Shown in pieces: positions 1-10,738 of a DNA stretch of 64,000 nt. Within the stretch, counting starts at the first letter, position 1; the number at the start of each line of letters is the position of its first letter. Under the pieces are notes generated by a model. It did not search any database. It saw nothing but the letters and a program-made list of their open reading frames with translations, and had not been told where the DNA came from. Origin of the DNA: Haliotis asinina. Lineage: Eukaryota; Mollusca; Gastropoda; Lepetellida; Haliotidae. Where the stretch lies: NCBI RefSeq assembly GCF_037392515.1, contig NC_090295.1, positions 20,600,001-20,664,000 on the forward strand. Reading direction: 5' to 3'. Both the position numbers and the translations under genes were made by a program.

Positions 1-170
1 AGGAACGACTAGACTCGCGGGTTATTTTATATGTCAGTAAGTGTTTGTATAAATAGCTGAAGATAACCTCAACCTTATCTGTATTGTCACATGTACCAGA
101 CACAATGGACAATTCACATGTTCACAAATGATAGTGAGTTGGGATTAAAGTCCCTTTGATCCCACTTGAT
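1..170 (-). promoter_or_regulatory. Promoter-like copy of the esterase upstream region
   Basis: This stretch resembles the region just upstream of the first esterase gene (3,860-3,990): it has the TATAAATAGCT core at about 49-59, then an interrupted match that includes an AATGATAGT block and a CTTTGATCCC-like block. In the other copies this lies about 60 bases upstream of the ATG of a minus-strand esterase exon. I infer that another esterase copy begins just left of base 1. The match is clear by eye but broken, so it is an old copy. Confidence 0.5.
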
Positions 171-665
171 GTAAATTTTCCAAAACGAGACCTTGAAAGG
201 ACCGAGAAGCAATAAACCTGATTGATCAGAAAGATCAACTGACGGACCTCCTTACCTACGAAAGTGCTATCATGGTGATAAAGGTACTGGCTTGAAGAAA
301 CTCACTTGCTTTAAATCAGCAACGACTAAGCAATACATATTTCACACACAGAAATACATTCTTTGGGAAGCAGATTGACTGTTGCCTACTGTTGCTGTAG
401 CCAGTGACATAAGACGCCATTCTGCAAGAGATGTATTTATGCTCACACCAATGTTCACTGGCTTGGTAACCAGGCCTTTTCTATTTCATGCTTTGTTGTG
501 TTTTGTTTCCATCCAATCCTCCCTCACCCACCGGTTCATTCGTAATCATGTTCATTCCTGCAAAGGGCCACCAATCGCGGTTGTGATGGGCATGGGTTTT
601 TAAAACTCAATGTGGGATCGTTTCAGAAATCTGTTGAAGGTGTAAAACACACGTTGTAAAGAAAA

Positions 666-822
666 GAGTGAGTTTAGTTTTGCGGCGCTTTTAACAATAG
701 GGAAAAAATACCACAGCAGGGGACACTAGAAATGGGCTACACATTGTATCCATGTGGGGAATTGATCTCGTGTCTTCGGTGTAACGAGCGAACGTATTAA
801 ACGCAAGTTACTCAACCGCCCT
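666..822 (-). repeat. SINE family A copy
   Basis: Antisense copy of the tRNA-type SINE. It runs from the reversed 3' tail (GAGTGAGTTTAGTTTT) to the reversed A-box region, and the B-box region is degenerate. Confidence 0.7.
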
Positions 823-971
823 TCAACAGCAAAGAGACATGCAGACGAACACATCTAGAATAAGATAGAAAGATTTTTTTTCGAAATCATGCAGTCTTGT
901 AAAGGCCATATACTTTGTAGTAATGGATTCAGAGGTCTAGCCAGCCCATATTTACCCCATACAGATGTAAC

Positions 972-1212
972 ACTTGAAGATCCGGGTTAAAACTGATCTT
1001 CAGTAACCCATGCTTGTCATTAGAGGCGACTAGCAGGATCGGGTGGTCAGGCTTACTGCCTTGGCTGACACATGTCATCGTGTCTCAGTAGAGTAGATCG
1101 ATGCTCGTGTCGTTGATTACTGGATAGTCTGGTCCAGGCTAAATTATTTACAGACCTCCGAAATGTAGCTGGAATATTGCGGTGGGCAGCATACAACTAA
1201 ACTCCCTCACAA
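972..1212 (+). repeat. SINE family B copy
   Basis: Carries the family B head (GAAGATCCGGGTTA), the GATCGGGTGGTC core, GTAGATCGATGCTCGTG, and the shared 3' part AGCTGGAATATTGC. The tail is decayed. Confidence 0.75.
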
Positions 1213-2234
1213 CATACAGTTTTGTGTGAGGAATTTGGTAACCATCACATTTCTATCTATTCAGACACATCTGACACTTTCGATTTTCATTTCAAGTTCG
1301 CCCGTCGGTGCAAAAATTGTGACAATTAATTTGCTAGGTTCACAGCCATTTTGTGTCCTAAAGTTGAGCCAAAAAGAGCTATACCTACACTCATACTGAA
1401 AGGTGTTCCATTTTTTTGTTTCACGGTATTGTGTGATAACACGCTCCAAAGTCCAAAACAAGGGCGGTGAGGTGGTCTAACACTTGAAAACCAAGACCAA
1501 GACCTCATTTTCTTTCAATTGTTTGGTGTTCTTAGTACCGCCCTGAGGGAATCTGCGGCATCTTCCTGGAGAAGAAGGCTAACGTTACCTGTGACAGTAG
1601 TCATATGAGATGAGTTCTGATCGTTCAGTCTGTCTTTTCACGTGTTCTAAAACAATCTATTGTTAAAACGGTTTTTCCTCTCACCTATAAGCATCGGGAT
1701 CTGTGGACGTCTACACTGTAGTAAGTCCAAATTCCAAATTATCTAACTGGATTTCCTAGTTCATTTATTACTGTTCTGTCTGTTCATAGGCCACTGTCAC
1801 ATGGCGGAGGGACTGGTGACCATTAACATGCAAAAGATACTTTCAATTTGCCGCAAATCTTGCGAATGGCCAGAGCTACCGCTTAAACAGGATATGCTTA
1901 CCTCTTTCTCGAAATCCTGTTGTCATCTCTGATCTTCAGCGAGACAATGAAATAGTTTTCACAGCTATTCTCTCTTTACACCAATTTGATTCATAAGTAA
2001 TCAAGACTTGGTATTCTTTGGAATTGACGTTGTATGTTCAATTTAAATTACTTGGACTGTCACTCATACCGAGCTTTCACTACTCTGCTCTTGTGTGAAC
2101 AGGCTGGATAACTACAGAATAGGACAGTCTAACAAACACACATTATCACACCTCATTCTACCATTTTGACACAATCAAGCTGAAATAGTCACCACATATC
2201 CAATTTTCTTACAACGAATATTTAGTGAACATAC

Positions 2235-3820
2235 CCATGTCTTGCAAAATCTGTCAGCAGTCCCATTAATGTATGTGCAAGTTCCTTTTCGGATTGGTCT
2301 GGTTCTGTTGTACTGTTGGGGAATGTTTTCGCCATAGCAGCCAAGTAGGCTGTGTTGAGACCAAACGTATATATGAGGTCATCACCATGATTCATTCCCT
2401 TGCCATGACCAACGACAAAGGATGGGACGTGGTCAAACACATACATGTATGTATTCTTCCCTGTTTTCAAGCTGTTCGTCAGCTTTGCATGTTCCCTGGC
2501 GAAGAGTGTCACCGGGGCAACCATTCCAGCATCACCGAGAGTGTTCATTACTGCCTGAAGATTACCAGTATGGCTTTGAGAGGGGGCATACACCTTAGTC
2601 ACTGCCTGGGTCATGTCAGATAAAGATGTTCCGAAATATAACCTTAGAATCTCTGGGATGAAGGTGTTTCTGTAGAATGTTTTGTTCTGGACTGATGAGG
2701 ATAATGAAGAGTGGAACTGTTTATCAGCTCTTTCTGCAACTATTTGAATGAGTCCACCTTCGTTGCTTACCACGGACACCATGCAGTCCAGAGTTTGAAG
2801 TCCTGCCTGCTTTAGGTAAGTTTGAGAGTTCATTAGTGTCAGCGGGTCGTCTCTGACAAACACCCCATCAATAGTAGGTACAAAGTAGAACTCGGCTAGT
2901 GCCGTGACGGGTTCTTTTCCCATTGGCCATGATGCTGCAGTCAACTTCTTGGCAGAGACGGTCCTCAGACAGGCGATCATGGATGCAGAGTCGCTGTGGG
3001 AGCTACAATTTACCTTGTGAGCCAGTTGTCGTGCATATTTAAGAGTGTTTCTTGTGTGAGCCCATGAAGACGAGGCTGACCCACTCTGCATGATTATCCT
3101 CTGGAACAAACCCTTGGACCCTGGGTATAAGGCCTGGAATGCCACACTAGCGGATCCTGCTGATTCTCCCATAAGAGTAATGCTGTTGATGTCCCCACCA
3201 AAAGATGCAATATTTTTCTTCACCCATTGCAGAGCAAGATGTTGGTCCCAGAGGCCATAGTTTCCTGCTGACGCATCGTCCTCAGTGCTGAGGAACCCAA
3301 GCGGCCCTAAACGATATTGGATGGTCACCATTATAACCTGTCCATGGGCAACGATTAGCGAAGGGTCATAGGTGAAAGCATCCCCTACAATGAATCCCCC
3401 TCCATGTATCCAGACAATGACAGGAATATTCGTGGTTGGAGTAATTGAGGCCGGAGTGAATACATTCAGTGTTAAACAATCCTCCTTTCCAGTGACACCA
3501 TTTCCAGCTGTCAACTTGAGAGTTTGGAGGCACACTGGACCATACTTGTTGGCTTTGAAGGTGTGCTTAAACCCAGGATGTGGCTGTGGTCGCTTGAACC
3601 GTTTGTCCCCAATAGGCGGAACTGCGAAGGGGATTCCTAAAAATGCATGGTAAGGTGTCCAGTCCTCGGTGACATTCGTGATCCCCTCAACTATACCCCA
3701 AGGGGTGTCGACAATGGGTTGAGCACTGAGGTGTTGGTAGGTAAACAGCAAGGTGAAGACTCGAATGAGAGCCATTATGTTGTTTCGAAGAACGATCATA
3801 CCCTTGAAGCTTAAAAGCAT
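2235..3820 (-). CDS. Carboxylesterase / cholinesterase-like protein, 5' exon (copy 1)
   Basis: Secreted alpha/beta-hydrolase of the type B carboxylesterase family (Pfam COesterase), expected to hydrolyse carboxylic esters. The exon encodes about 528 residues. The start is either the first Met or, more likely, Met16 (MALIRVFTLLFTYQHLSA), which gives a compact signal peptide. Visible family marks are EDCLTLNVFTP, the oxyanion-hole HGGGF, the nucleophile elbow GESAGSAS, the acidic residue in SNEGG, the catalytic His in NHGDDLIYTFG, and FGGD before the elbow. The exon ends in ...ARHG with CATGG and a GTATGT donor at 2,234, so roughly the last 40-60 residues of a typical enzyme lie in unseen 3' exons. 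It is clearly diverged from the two copies to its right. Whether it is a digestive or detoxifying esterase or a catalytically minor paralogue cannot be told. Confidence 0.9.
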
Positions 3821-3863
3821 GTTTTATGCAACTGTCACGTGAGTTGTGAGATCGTTATCATAG

Positions 3864-3871
3864 TATAAATA
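3864..3871 (-). promoter_or_regulatory. Conserved TATA-like element of esterase copy 1
   Basis: The element reads TATTTATA on the minus strand, about 45 bases upstream of the first ATG. The same word stands upstream of all three esterase exons and at the left window edge. On the plus strand it reads TATAAATA, a better TATA consensus, so the direction of use is not certain. Confidence 0.4.
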
Positions 3872-4769
3872 GCTTTCAAGATTCAAGATACCCTAGTTAA
3901 CGTCTCTATATCTGCAATGGAAAATTGGCCAGACAATGTCAATTTTGGAAATGTTCAGAAATGATAGTCAGCTTGGTTTTAATCCGCTTTGATGCCTGTT
4001 TATGGTATTTTCTGGACTCAAACTTCTAAGGCTCTGTCCACTAATTCAGAAAAGGAATCGACGCTGATTAGCTGATGAAGCATTTCGGACAAAACTCAGG
4101 AGAGGCACAGCAGGAGCAGCAGCGTCCTATCAATTCTGACCCTTGATCACATGAACAAAACCCGATTATTATCATTCCATAGAAAATCAGGTAACATTAT
4201 TGCAAACTGATACATTATGCAAAATTAATATATAATAATAATAAAAAGAACAACAAAATAATCCAAATGTTCTTCGTTTTCACTTCTGGTCTTCAAGGAG
4301 AACTTACCACAATGTCGCATTGCCTGTTATAAATCTGTATTAAAATATGGACGACTTGATCACTTTTCTGGCTTTTGGAACCATGATTTTCTTGCCCGTT
4401 TCCATTCTAAGCTACAATACGATACGTATTAAATATAGGGAAATAGAGACATTTCATATGGAATAGGTCTTACACCTGTTCGCGAATATATCATATTAAA
4501 AGAAGTAGGGTTTGCATGACTTTATTCAGAGTTGCTTGGATTGTCATTTGTCCAGATGAAGAACACCCTTCAAAAAGGGTCAATGTTTCGTAGTGATTTC
4601 TGGCCCATTATTGATTATGAATATGCTGGAATACAGCCAAATGGTGCATCATTAAAATCTTACAAACGAAATATTAAATCACTGTTGTGTAACATACGAA
4701 CACATTCAAGCTCCAATAGTTTACCCCACTTTTGGGACTTTTCTTCTAAACAATATTTGAGATACCTAC

Positions 4770-6310
4770 CCATGTCTTGCAAACTCTGTCAACAGTCCCA
4801 TCACCGTATGTCCAAGCTCTTTCTCGGATTTATCGGGATCTGTTAGGTTGTATGAGAACCCTTTTGCGATAGCTTTGATCATGGCTTTGTTGACACCAAA
4901 CGTGTATAAGAGGTCTTCACCATGATCCACCCCCTTGCCATGGTCAATGATAAAGGATGGTACGTGATCAAACACATACATGTAGGTCTTCTTCCCTGTT
5001 TTCAAGCTGTTCGTCAGCTTTGCATGTGCCCTGGCGAAGAGCGTCACCGGGACAACCATTCCAGCATCACCAACAGAGTTCATTACTGCCTGAAGAGTAA
5101 CAGTATGGCTTTGAGAGGGAACATACACCTTAGCCACTGTCTGTGTCATATCAGAAGAAGATGCTCCGAAGTAAACCTGCAGCACCTCTGGGATGAGGGT
5201 GTTCTTGAAGAATGCTTTGTTATGAACCGATGACTGTAATGAAGTGTGGAAATGAATATCAGCTGCATTTGACATGCTTTTAAAAATTCCTCCTTCGTTG
5301 CTTACCAAGGACACCATGCAGTCAAGATTTTGAAATCCTGCCTGCTTTAGGTACGTTTGGGAGTTTATTAGAACCAGTGGATCGTCTCTGACAAACACCC
5401 CATCAATAGTAGGTACAAAATAGAACTCGACTAATGCTGTGACGGGTTCTTTTCCCATTGGCCATGATGCTGCAGTCAACTTCTTGGCAGAGACGGTCCT
5501 CAGACAGGCGATCATGGATGCTGAATCACTGTGGGAAGAACAGTTTACTTTCTGAGCCAGTTGCCGTGCATATTTCAAAGCGTTCCTTGTGTGAGCCCAT
5601 GAGGACGTGACAGACCCACTCTGCGTTATTACTCTGTGGAACAAACCCTTGGACCCTGGGTATAAGGCCTGGAATGCTACACTAGCAGATCCTGCTGATT
5701 GTCCCATAAGAGTAATGCTGTTGATGTCCCCGCCAAAAGATGCAATGTTTTTCTTCACCCATTGCAGAGCAAGATGTTGGTCCCAGAGGCCATAGTTTCC
5801 TGCTGACGCATCGTCCTCAGTGCTGAGGAACCCAAGCGGCCCTAAACGATATTGGATGGTCACCATTATGACCTGTCCATGGGCGACGATCGATGAAGGG
5901 TCATAGGTGAAAGCGTTCCCTTGGATGAATCCCCCTCCATGTATCCAGACAATGACAGGAATGTTCGTGCTTTTCGTAACTGATGTTGGAGTGAATACAT
6001 TAAGTGTTAAACAATCCTCGTCCCCAGTAACACTATTGACCCCAAGGACGCTGAAAGACTGAAAGCACGCTGGACCATACTTGTCGGCTTTGAAAGTGTG
6101 CTTGAACCCAGGATGTGGCTGTGGTCGCTTGAACCGTTTGTCCCCAATAGGCGGAACTGCGAAGGGGATTCCTAAAAATGCATGGTAAGGTGTCCAGTCC
6201 TCGGTGACATTCGTTGTCCCTTCAACTGTACCCCAAGGAGTGTCTATCACAGGCAGGGCGCTGAGATGTTGAAAGGTTAACAAGAAGGCGAAGATCCCGA
6301 TGACAATCAT
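4770..6310 (-). CDS. Carboxylesterase / cholinesterase-like protein, 5' exon (copy 2)
   Basis: Same family as copy 1. It starts at MIVIGIFAFLLTFQHLSA, a good signal peptide ending before LPVIDTPWG. The exon encodes about 513 residues and ends in the same phase at a GTAGGT donor (4,769). The catalytic Ser and His and the acidic residue are present (SAG, DHGEDLLYTFG, SNEGG). The elbow reads GQSAG instead of GESAG: the residue before the Ser is changed, but the GxSxG pattern is kept. It is nearly identical to copy 3 and differs by a few substitutions and two residues near the C-terminal end. Its 3' exons were not found in the 0.9 kb before copy 1. Confidence 0.9.
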
Positions 6311-6369
6311 GCTGTTGCCACACTCAGGATACTCGGATTGTTTGTCACACTATTACTGACAGTGGCCTT

Positions 6370-6377
6370 ATAAATAG
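6370..6377 (-). promoter_or_regulatory. TATA-like element of esterase copy 2
   Basis: TATTTATA on the minus strand about 60 bases upstream of the ATG, followed by AAGGCCACTGTCAG. It is repeated exactly upstream of copy 3. Confidence 0.4.
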
Positions 6378-6690
6378 CTGCTTCACAAGATGCCCTAGTA
6401 ACCTTTCCCTTATCGGTCGAATATAGAATGAGCCATAAATGGTAGTGGTTGAGGATTAAACGTTCAATTAGGAGATAAGCCTAGTGTGTTTGAAAATGAG
6501 AGATATATTTTACTGAACTGATAGTGAACTCGTGTCATTGATGAAATCCACAACACTATACTTCGAGGGACACTTTGCGCATTTGGATTTTGTGTTCGTT
6601 TTCGAGATAGACGAAAATGTATTGAGCTTATCTGAATACCTCTCTCAATCGTACCGGGAATTTGGAAGCCGTTTACCCGAGTCGACCAAG

Positions 6691-6838
6691 TGAGGTAGCT
6701 CAGTAGTTTAAGCGTTCGCTCGTCACGCCGAACACCCAGGTTCGATTTTCCATTGGCCCATTTCCGATGTCCCCCTCCATCATATAGCTGGAATATTGCA
6801 AAAAGCGGCGCAAAGTCTTACCCACTCACTCACTCACC
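6691..6838 (+). repeat. SINE family A copy in duplicated unit 1
   Basis: Has a tRNA-like A box (GGTAGCTCAGTAG) and B box (GGTTCGATTTTCC), then the shared AGCTGGAATATTGC 3' part and an ACTC tail. It sits upstream of esterase copy 2 and was carried along in the duplication. Confidence 0.85.
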
Positions 6839-7810
6839 TTCAAATGGAACTTAGGTCAGTGCATTCACGTCCACTGTGATATGGCTTGAGTATGCACAAA
6901 TCATGCACAAAGTTACTTTTTGTGCGAAGGTCAATGCATCCTTCTGAGATGTGAAAGTCAAGGTAACATTTGTATTTTAGAAATGTTCAGAAATGATAGT
7001 CAGCTTCGATTCAATCCGCTTTGATGCATGTTTATGATATTTTCTCGACTCAAACTTCTAAGGCTCTGTCCACTAGTTCAGAAAAGGAATCGACGCTGAT
7101 TAGCTGATGAAGCATTTCGGACAAAACTCAGGAGAGGCACAGCAGGAGCAACAGCGTCCTATCAATTCTGACCCTTGATCATATGAACAAAACCCGATTA
7201 TTATCATTCCATAGAAAATCAGGTAATATTATTGCAAACTGATACATTATGCAAAATTAATATATAATAATAATAAAAAGAACAACAAAATAATTCAAAT
7301 GTTCTTCGTTTTCACTTCTGGTCTTCAAGGAGAACTTACCACAATGTCGCATTGCCTGTTATAAATCTGTATTAAAATATGGACGACTTGATCATCGTAA
7401 CACTTTTCTGGCTTTTGGAACCATGATTTTCTTGCCCGTTTCCATTCTAAGCTACAATACGATACGTATTAAATATAGGGAAATAGAGACATTTCACATG
7501 AAATAGGTTTTACACCTGTTCGCGAATATATCATATTAAAAGAAGTAGGGTTTGCATGACTTTATTCAGAGTTGCTTGGATTGTCATTTGTCCAGATGAA
7601 GAACACCCTTCAAAAAGGGTCAATGTTTCGTAGTGATTTCTGGCCCATTATTGATTATGAATATGCTGGAATACAGCCAAATGGTGCATCATTAAAAATC
7701 TTACAAACGAAATATTAAATCACTGTTGTGTAACATATGAACACATTCAAGCTCCAATAGTTTACCCCACTTTTGGGACTTTTCTTCTAAACAATATTTG
7801 AGATACCTAC

Positions 7811-9348
7811 CCATGTCTTGCAAACTCTGTCAACAGTCCCATTACCGTATGTCCAAGCTCCTTCTCGGATTTATCGGGATCTGTTAGGTTGTATGAGAGC
7901 CCTTTTGCCATAGCGATCATGGCTTTGTTGACACCAAACGTGTATAAGAGGTCTTCACCATGATCCACCCCCTTGCCATGGTCAATGATAAAGGATGGTA
8001 CGTGATCAAACACATACATGTAGGTCTTCTTCCCTGTTTTCAAGCTTTTCGTCAGCTTTGCATGTGCCCTGGCGAAGAGCGTCACCGGGACAACCATTCC
8101 AGCATCACCAACAGAGTTCATTACTGCCTGAAGAGTAACAGTATGGCTTTGAGAGGGAACATACACCTTAGCCACTGTCTGTGTCATATCAGAAGAAGAT
8201 GCTCCGAAGTAAACCTGCAGCACCTCTGGGATGAGGGTGTTCTTGAAGAATGCTTTGTTATGAACCGATGACTGTAATGAAGTGTGGAAATGAATATCAG
8301 CTGCATTTGACATGCTTTTAAAAATTCCTCCTTCGTTGCTTACCAAGGACACCATGCAGTCAAGATTTTGAAATCCTGCCTGCTTTAGGTACGTTTGGGA
8401 GTTTATTAGAACCAGTGGATCGTCTCTGACAAACACCCCATCAATAGTAGGTACAAAATAGAACTCGACTAATGCTGTGACGGGTGCATTTCCCATTGGC
8501 CATGATGCTGCAGTCAACTTCTTGGCAGAGACGGTCCTCAGACAGGCGATCATGGATGCTGAATCACTGTGGGAAGAACAGTTTACTTTCTGAGCCAGTT
8601 GCCGTGCATATTTCAAAGCGTTCCTTGTGTGAGCCCATGAGGACGTGACAGACCCACTCTGCGTTATTACTCTGTGGAACAAACCTTTAGATCCTGGGTA
8701 CAAGGCCTGGAATGCCACACTAGCAGATCCTGCTGATTCTCCCATAAGAGTAATGCTGTTGATGTCCCCGCCAAAAGATGCAATGTTTTTCTTCACCCAT
8801 TGCAGAGCAAGATGTTGGTCCCAGAGGCCATAGTTTCCTGCTGACGCATCGTCCTCAGTGCTGAGGAACCCAAGCGGCCCTAAACGATATTGGATGGTCA
8901 CCACTATGACCTGTCCATGGGCGACGATCGATGAAGGGTCATAGGTGAAAGCGTTCCCTTGGATGAATCCCCCTCCATGTATCCAGACAATGACAGGAAT
9001 GTTCGTGCTTTTCGTAACTGATGTTGGAGTGAATACATTAAGTGTTAAACAATCCTCGTCCCCAGTAACACTATTGACCCCAAGGACGCTGAAAGACTGA
9101 AAGCACGCTGGACCATACTTGTCGGCTTTGAAAGTGTGCTTAAACCCAGGATGTGGCTGTGGTCGCTTGAACCGTTTGTCCCCAATAGGCGGAACTGCGA
9201 AGGGGATTCCTAAAAATGCATGGTAAGGTGTCCAGTCCTCGGTGACATTCGTTGTCCCTTCAACTGTACCCCAAGGAGTGTCTATCACAGGCAGGGCGCT
9301 GAGATGTTGAAAGGTTAACAAGAAGGCGAAGATCCCGATGACAATCAT
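7811..9348 (-). CDS. Carboxylesterase / cholinesterase-like protein, 5' exon (copy 3)
   Basis: Near-duplicate of copy 2, starting with the same signal peptide and ending at the same GTAGGT donor (7,810). It keeps the usual GESAG elbow, the HGGGF oxyanion motif and the catalytic His in DHGEDLLYTFG. Compared with copy 2 it lacks two residues near the end (KAMIAMAKG against KAMIKAIAKG) and has a few substitutions, for example GNAPVTALV for GKEPVTALV. It encodes about 512 residues in this exon. The 3' end was not located. Confidence 0.9.
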
Positions 9349-9408
9349 GCTGTTGCCACACTCAGGATACTCGGATTGTTTGTCACACTATTACTGACAG
9401 TGGCCTTA

Positions 9409-9416
9409 TAAATAGC
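9409..9416 (-). promoter_or_regulatory. TATA-like element of esterase copy 3
   Basis: TATTTATA on the minus strand about 60 bases before the ATG, with flanks as in copy 2. Confidence 0.4.
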
Positions 9417-9727
9417 TGCTTCACAAGATGCCCTAGTAACCTTTCCCTTATCGGTCGAATATAGAATGAGCCATAAATGGTAGTGGTTGAGGATTAAACG
9501 TTCAATTAGGAGATAAGCCTAGTGTGTTTGAAAATGAGAGATATATTTTACTGAACTGATAGTGAACTCGTGTCATTGATGAAATCCACAACACTATACT
9601 TCGAGGGACACTTTGCGCATTTGGATTTTGTGTTCGTTTTCGAGATAGACGAAAATGTATTGAGCTTATCTGAATACCTCTCTCAATCGTACCGGGAATT
9701 TGGAAGCCGTTTACCCGAGTCGACCAA

Positions 9728-9876
9728 GTGAGGTAGCTCAGTAGTTTAAGCGTTCGCTCGTCACGCCGAACACCCAGGTTCGATTTTCCATTGGCCCATT
9801 TCCGATGTCCCCCTCCATCATATAGCTGGAATATTGCAAAAAGCGGCGCAAAGTCTTACCCACTCACTCACTCACC
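9728..9876 (+). repeat. SINE family A copy in duplicated unit 2
   Basis: Duplicate of the SINE at 6,691, copied with the whole unit rather than inserted separately. Confidence 0.85.
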
Positions 9877-10009
9877 TTCAAATGGAACTTAGGTCAGTGC
9901 ATTCACGTCCACTGTGATATGGCTTGAGTATGCACAAATCATGCACAAAGTTACTTTTTGTGCGAAGGTCAATGCATCCTTCTGAGATGTGAAAGTCAAG
10001 GTAACATTT

Positions 10010-10738
10010 GTATTTTAGAAATGTTCAGAAATGATAGTCAGCTTCGATTCAATCCGCTTTGATGCATGTTTATGATATTTTCTCGACTCAAACTTCTAAG
10101 GCTCTGTCCACTAGTTCAGAAAAGGAATCGACGCTGATTAGCTGATGAAGCATTTCGGACAAAACTCAGGAGAGGCACAGCAGGAGCAACAGCGTCCTAT
10201 CAATTCTGACCTTGATCACATGAACAAAACCCGATTATTATCATTCCATAGAAAATCAGGTAATATTATTGCAAACTGATACATTATGCAAAATTAATAT
10301 ATAATAATAATAAAAAGAACAACAAAATAATTCAAATGTTCTTCGTTTTCACTTCTGGTCTTCAAGGAGAACTTACCACAATGTCGCATTGCCTGTTATA
10401 AAGTGTGTTTGAAAATGTGAGACATATTTTACTGAACTGATGGCGACTAAATTTCATTTGGAGGTGGACTCGTAGCATTGATGAAATCCACAACACTATA
10501 CTTCGAGGGACACTTTGCGCATTTGGATTTTGTGTTCGTCTTCGAGATAGACGAAAATGTATTAAGCTTATCTGAATACCTCTCTCAATCGTACCGGGAA
10601 TTTGGAAACCGTTTACCCGCATCGACCGAGTGAGGTAGCTCAGTAGTTTAAGCGTTCGATTTCCCATTGGCCCATTTCTGATGTCCCCCTCCATCACATA
10701 GCTGGAATATTGCAAAAAGCGGCGTAAAAGCTTACTCG
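10010..10738. repeat. Third, internally deleted copy of the esterase unit
   Basis: The stretch 10,010-10,402 matches the start of the unit (as at 6,980-7,370). At TTATAAAG it jumps to sequence matching 6,483-6,815 (GTGTGTTTGAAAATG onward), ending in a SINE A copy that lacks part of its middle. The whole esterase exon and its TATA region are missing. This is a deletion derivative of the tandem unit. Confidence 0.85.

Larger units (their letters stand above)
171..2221. other. Intergenic or intronic stretch, no coding exon recognised
   Basis: This should hold the 3' exons of the first esterase if that gene is compact, but I found no stretch resembling an esterase C-terminus on the minus strand. 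It holds two SINE copies. The short open frames at 1,261-1,508 match no family I know. Confidence 0.4.
3945..10010. repeat. Tandem duplication of about 3.04 kb, two full units
   Basis: Unit 1 runs from about 3,945 to 6,978 and unit 2 from about 6,979 to 10,010, each beginning with AATGTTCAGAAATGATAGTC. Each unit holds one esterase exon, its upstream region and one SINE. The two are nearly identical along their length, introns and spacer included, which indicates a recent duplication or strong gene conversion. Confidence 0.92.

Noticed and set aside
4532-4846. A 104-codon plus-strand frame between esterase copies
   Set aside because: It runs into the antisense of the esterase exon end, and in the duplicated unit the same frame is broken. 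No known domain.
6691-6760. A true tRNA gene at the SINE A and B boxes
   Set aside because: The tRNA-like part lacks a foldable acceptor stem, occurs in dozens of copies and is always followed by the same SINE body.
2273-8833. Plus-strand open frames over the esterase exons
   Set aside because: They recur at the same place in each copy only because the minus-strand coding sequence is duplicated. They show no family resemblance.
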